From assembly GCF_004364645.1 (NCBI RefSeq), contig NZ_SOAW01000001.1, positions 186,001 through 250,000 of the forward strand: a DNA stretch of 64,000 nt. The letters run 5' to 3'. Position numbers and translations under genes: made by a program. The notes under the pieces are model-generated. The model searched no databases and was not told where the DNA came from. It saw only the letters and a program-made list of their open reading frames with translations. Numbering within the stretch: position 1 is the stretch's first letter; each line of letters begins with the position of its first letter. The stretch comes from Naumannella halotolerans. GTDB taxonomy: Bacteria > Actinomycetota > Actinomycetes > Propionibacteriales > Propionibacteriaceae. Positions 62,171 to 64,000 of this stretch are shown in pieces.

Positions 62171-64000
62171 ATGGTGAGTTTGCAGAAGGCCGAGGCCGTG
62201 CAGCGGGCATCCCTGCTCGAGATCAACTCGATGCACATCGCAGTCGACCTGACCGGTGACGACCGCACCTTCACCTCCACCTCCACGATCTCGTTCGGCT
62301 CCCGCCGTACCGGTACCTCGACCTTCTGCGACTTCGCCGGCGAGGAACTGCTGAGCGTCGAGCTGAACGGCACACCGGTGCCGCACCATGCCTGGCAGGA
62401 CAACCGGATCCGGCTGGCGCGGCTGGCCAACAGCAATGTGCTGACCGTCACCGGGAGGATGGCCTACAGCTCCGACGGGGAAGGCCTGCACCGCCACGTC
62501 GACCCGGCCGACGGCCGTACCTACCTGTACGCCATGAGCTTCCTCGACGCCGCACCACGCTGGTTCGCCTGCTTCGACCAGCCGGACCTGAAGACCACCG
62601 TCGCCATGACGGTACGCGCACCGCACGGCTGGACCGTCCTGGGGAACGGACGATTCACCCAGACCGAACCCGGCATGTGGGAGTTGTTCCCCACGCCACC
62701 GCTGGCGACCTACTTCATCACCCTCGTGGCCGGTCCTTACGCCTCGGTCCTGGACGAGGTGCCGAAGACCGCGACCTCGGATCCGGTGGTGCTCGGCCTG
62801 CATGCCAAACAATCACTGGCCACCGAACTGCAGAACGAGGCAGCCGACCTGTTCGCCGTCACCCGGGCGGGCTTCGGGGCCTATCACGACCTGTTCGGCG
62901 TCCCCTACGCCTTCGGTGACTACCACCAGGTGTTCGTCCCCGACTTCAACGCCGGAGCGATGGAGAACCCGGGCTGCGTCACCCTCCGCGACTCCTACCT
63001 CTTCCGCGGCGCGGCCACCGAGTTCGAACGGGGCTCCCGGGCCTGCACCGTTGCGCACGAACTGGCCCATCAATGGTTCGGTGACCTGGTCACCATGCGC
63101 TGGTGGGACGACCTGTGGCTGAACGAGTCCTTCGCCGAGTACCTGGCCCATCGGGTCTGTTCGAACTCGACGCGCTACCCGCTGTGGGTCGACTTCGGCA
63201 TCAACCGCAAGGACTGGGGGATGGTCGCCGACCAGTCACCCTCGACCCATCCGGTGGCCGGCAACGGCGCGGTCGACGCCGCAGCCGCCCTGGCCGACTT
63301 CGACGGCATCTCCTATGCCAAGGGCGCGGCGCTGCTGAAACAGCTCGTCGCCCACCTCGGCGACGAGGTCTTCCTGGCCGGGCTGCGGGACTACATCGGC
63401 CGCTACCAGTACCGCAACGCCGAGTTGGCGGAGTTGCTGCGCTGCTGGACCCGGGCCGGTGCGGACAACCTGTCCGAATGGTCCCAGGCCTGGCTCACCA
63501 CCACCGGTGCCGACACCCTGCGCGCGGTCGGCGGCAGGATCGTGCGTACCGGTGACGAACGCCGCGAACACCGGATGGCCGTGGCGGCGCTGGACACCTC
63601 GGGCAGCGAACTCGACCGCCTGCAGGTACGGGTACGTGGTGATGGCGTCGACCCCGGACTGTCGGCCGCCGTGGTCGTACCGGATGCAGCCGACCAGACC
63701 TGGGCCAGCATCCGCTTCGACGGCGAACTGTCGGCCCTGGCCTCGATCTCCGCGGTGGCCGACCCGCTGACCCGGGTCGTGCTCTGGAACTCCCTGCGCG
63801 ACAGTGTCCGCAATGCCGAACTGGACCCGGCAGTGGTGCGGCACCGGGTCGTCGCCGACCTGCCCGACGACCCGTCGGACCAGATCGTCCGCTCCCTGCT
63901 CGGTTTCGCCGCCGACGAACTGGTCGGTCACTTCACGCCGATGGCCGATCGCCCAGAGCGCCTGCAGGAACTGGCAGCGGGCGCCGAACAGGTGATGCAG
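62171..64000 (+). CDS. pepN: Aminopeptidase N (M1 family), 3' end outside the window
   Basis: Zinc aminopeptidase with broad specificity. The visible 610 residues include the substrate-binding GAMEN (about 260), the zinc motif HELAHQWFGD with the third ligand Glu in NESFAEY 19 residues later, and the catalytic Tyr region DGISYAKGAALL. The frame is open to the last base; the family has about 850 residues, so the ERAP1-like C-terminal domain lies beyond the window. Confidence 0.95.
   Translation, partial: MVSLQKAEAVQRASLLEINSMHIAVDLTGDDRTFTSTSTISFGSRRTGTSTFCDFAGEELLSVELNGTPVPHHAWQDNRIRLARLANSNVLTVTGRMAYSSDGEGLHRHVDPADGRTYLYAMSFLDAAPRWFACFDQPDLKTTVAMTVRAPHGWTVLGNGRFTQTEPGMWELFPTPPLATYFITLVAGPYASVLDEVPKTATSDPVVLGLHAKQSLATELQNEAADLFAVTRAGFGAYHDLFGVPYAFGDYHQVFVPDFNAGAMENPGCVTLRDSYLFRGAATEFERGSRACTVAHELAHQWFGDLVTMRWWDDLWLNESFAEYLAHRVCSNSTRYPLWVDFGINRKDWGMVADQSPSTHPVAGNGAVDAAAALADFDGISYAKGAALLKQLVAHLGDEVFLAGLRDYIGRYQYRNAELAELLRCWTRAGADNLSEWSQAWLTTTGADTLRAVGGRIVRTGDERREHRMAVAALDTSGSELDRLQVRVRGDGVDPGLSAAVVVPDAADQTWASIRFDGELSALASISAVADPLTRVVLWNSLRDSVRNAELDPAVVRHRVVADLPDDPSDQIVRSLLGFAADELVGHFTPMADRPERLQELAAGAEQVMQ

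Overview
The window is high-GC DNA with many GTG starts, short intergenic gaps, ATGA/GTGA gene overlaps and several promoters placed so close to the start codon that the mRNA would be leaderless. Together with PIN-PhoH, LutABC, phosphoketolase, DUF4245 next to fumarase and XseAB-IspH, this suggests an actinobacterium. A Propionibacteriales-type host is my best guess; I could not test it by comparison.

Layout. (1) 1-7.6 kb, housekeeping: 3' end of an isoprenyl transferase gene, phoH, a polytopic membrane protein, a GNAT enzyme, fumarase C (read in frame with an upstream spermidine-synthase-like gene) and DUF4245. (2) 7.7-23.8 kb, a catabolic island: an MHS-type MFS carrier, a dicarboxylate/amino-acid symporter, two Asp/Glu-racemase-superfamily enzymes, an amidase, DUF3830, a FadR-type regulator, an ectoine-type ABC importer (ehuBCDA), an M20 deacylase, a class I aminotransferase, a DoeA/EutD-like ectoine hydrolase, a class III aminotransferase and a D-2-hydroxyacid dehydrogenase. 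Three copies of one palindrome, GATTGT-TG/CA-ACAATC, sit in exactly the promoter regions that would tie five transcription units to the FadR protein. (3) 23.8-29.5 kb: a GT2 glycosyltransferase with a membrane partner, xseBA and ispH. (4) 29.6-33.9 kb: a DNA insertion scar. A YkoF/MTH1187-like gene is split, a second complete copy is present, and an SDR dehydrogenase, an MFS carrier and a GntR regulator lie between; a pirin gene is cut off at the far side. (5) 34-48 kb: rmuC, M18 aminopeptidase, an orphan branched-chain-type binding protein, phosphoketolase, arfB, DUF6458, a fused dihydroxyacetone kinase, lutABC and a frameshifted alcohol dehydrogenase. (6) 48.4-55 kb: a decayed accessory region ending at ychF. 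It holds broken higBA, an XRE/nucleotidyltransferase toxin-antitoxin pair, DUF3024, a truncated hsdR, a broken DUF4365 gene and a frameshifted ApeA-like HEPN gene. Three copies of the last codons of ychF (FRFN-V/A-stop) show that two elements inserted in tandem at the 3' end of ychF. (7) 56.2-64 kb: a livHMGF operon (the LivH has an unusual secreted N-terminal domain), an MFS carrier and the start of pepN.

The most interesting system is region 2. It looks like a variant ectoine-type (or related cyclic amidine/imide) uptake and degradation pathway under a FadR-family repressor, with an M20 enzyme where the known pathway uses DoeB, plus amidase, DUF3830 and racemase-fold enzymes of unknown role. 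The second is the tandem ychF-tail elements. No tRNA, rRNA, CRISPR array, integrase or transposase was seen.
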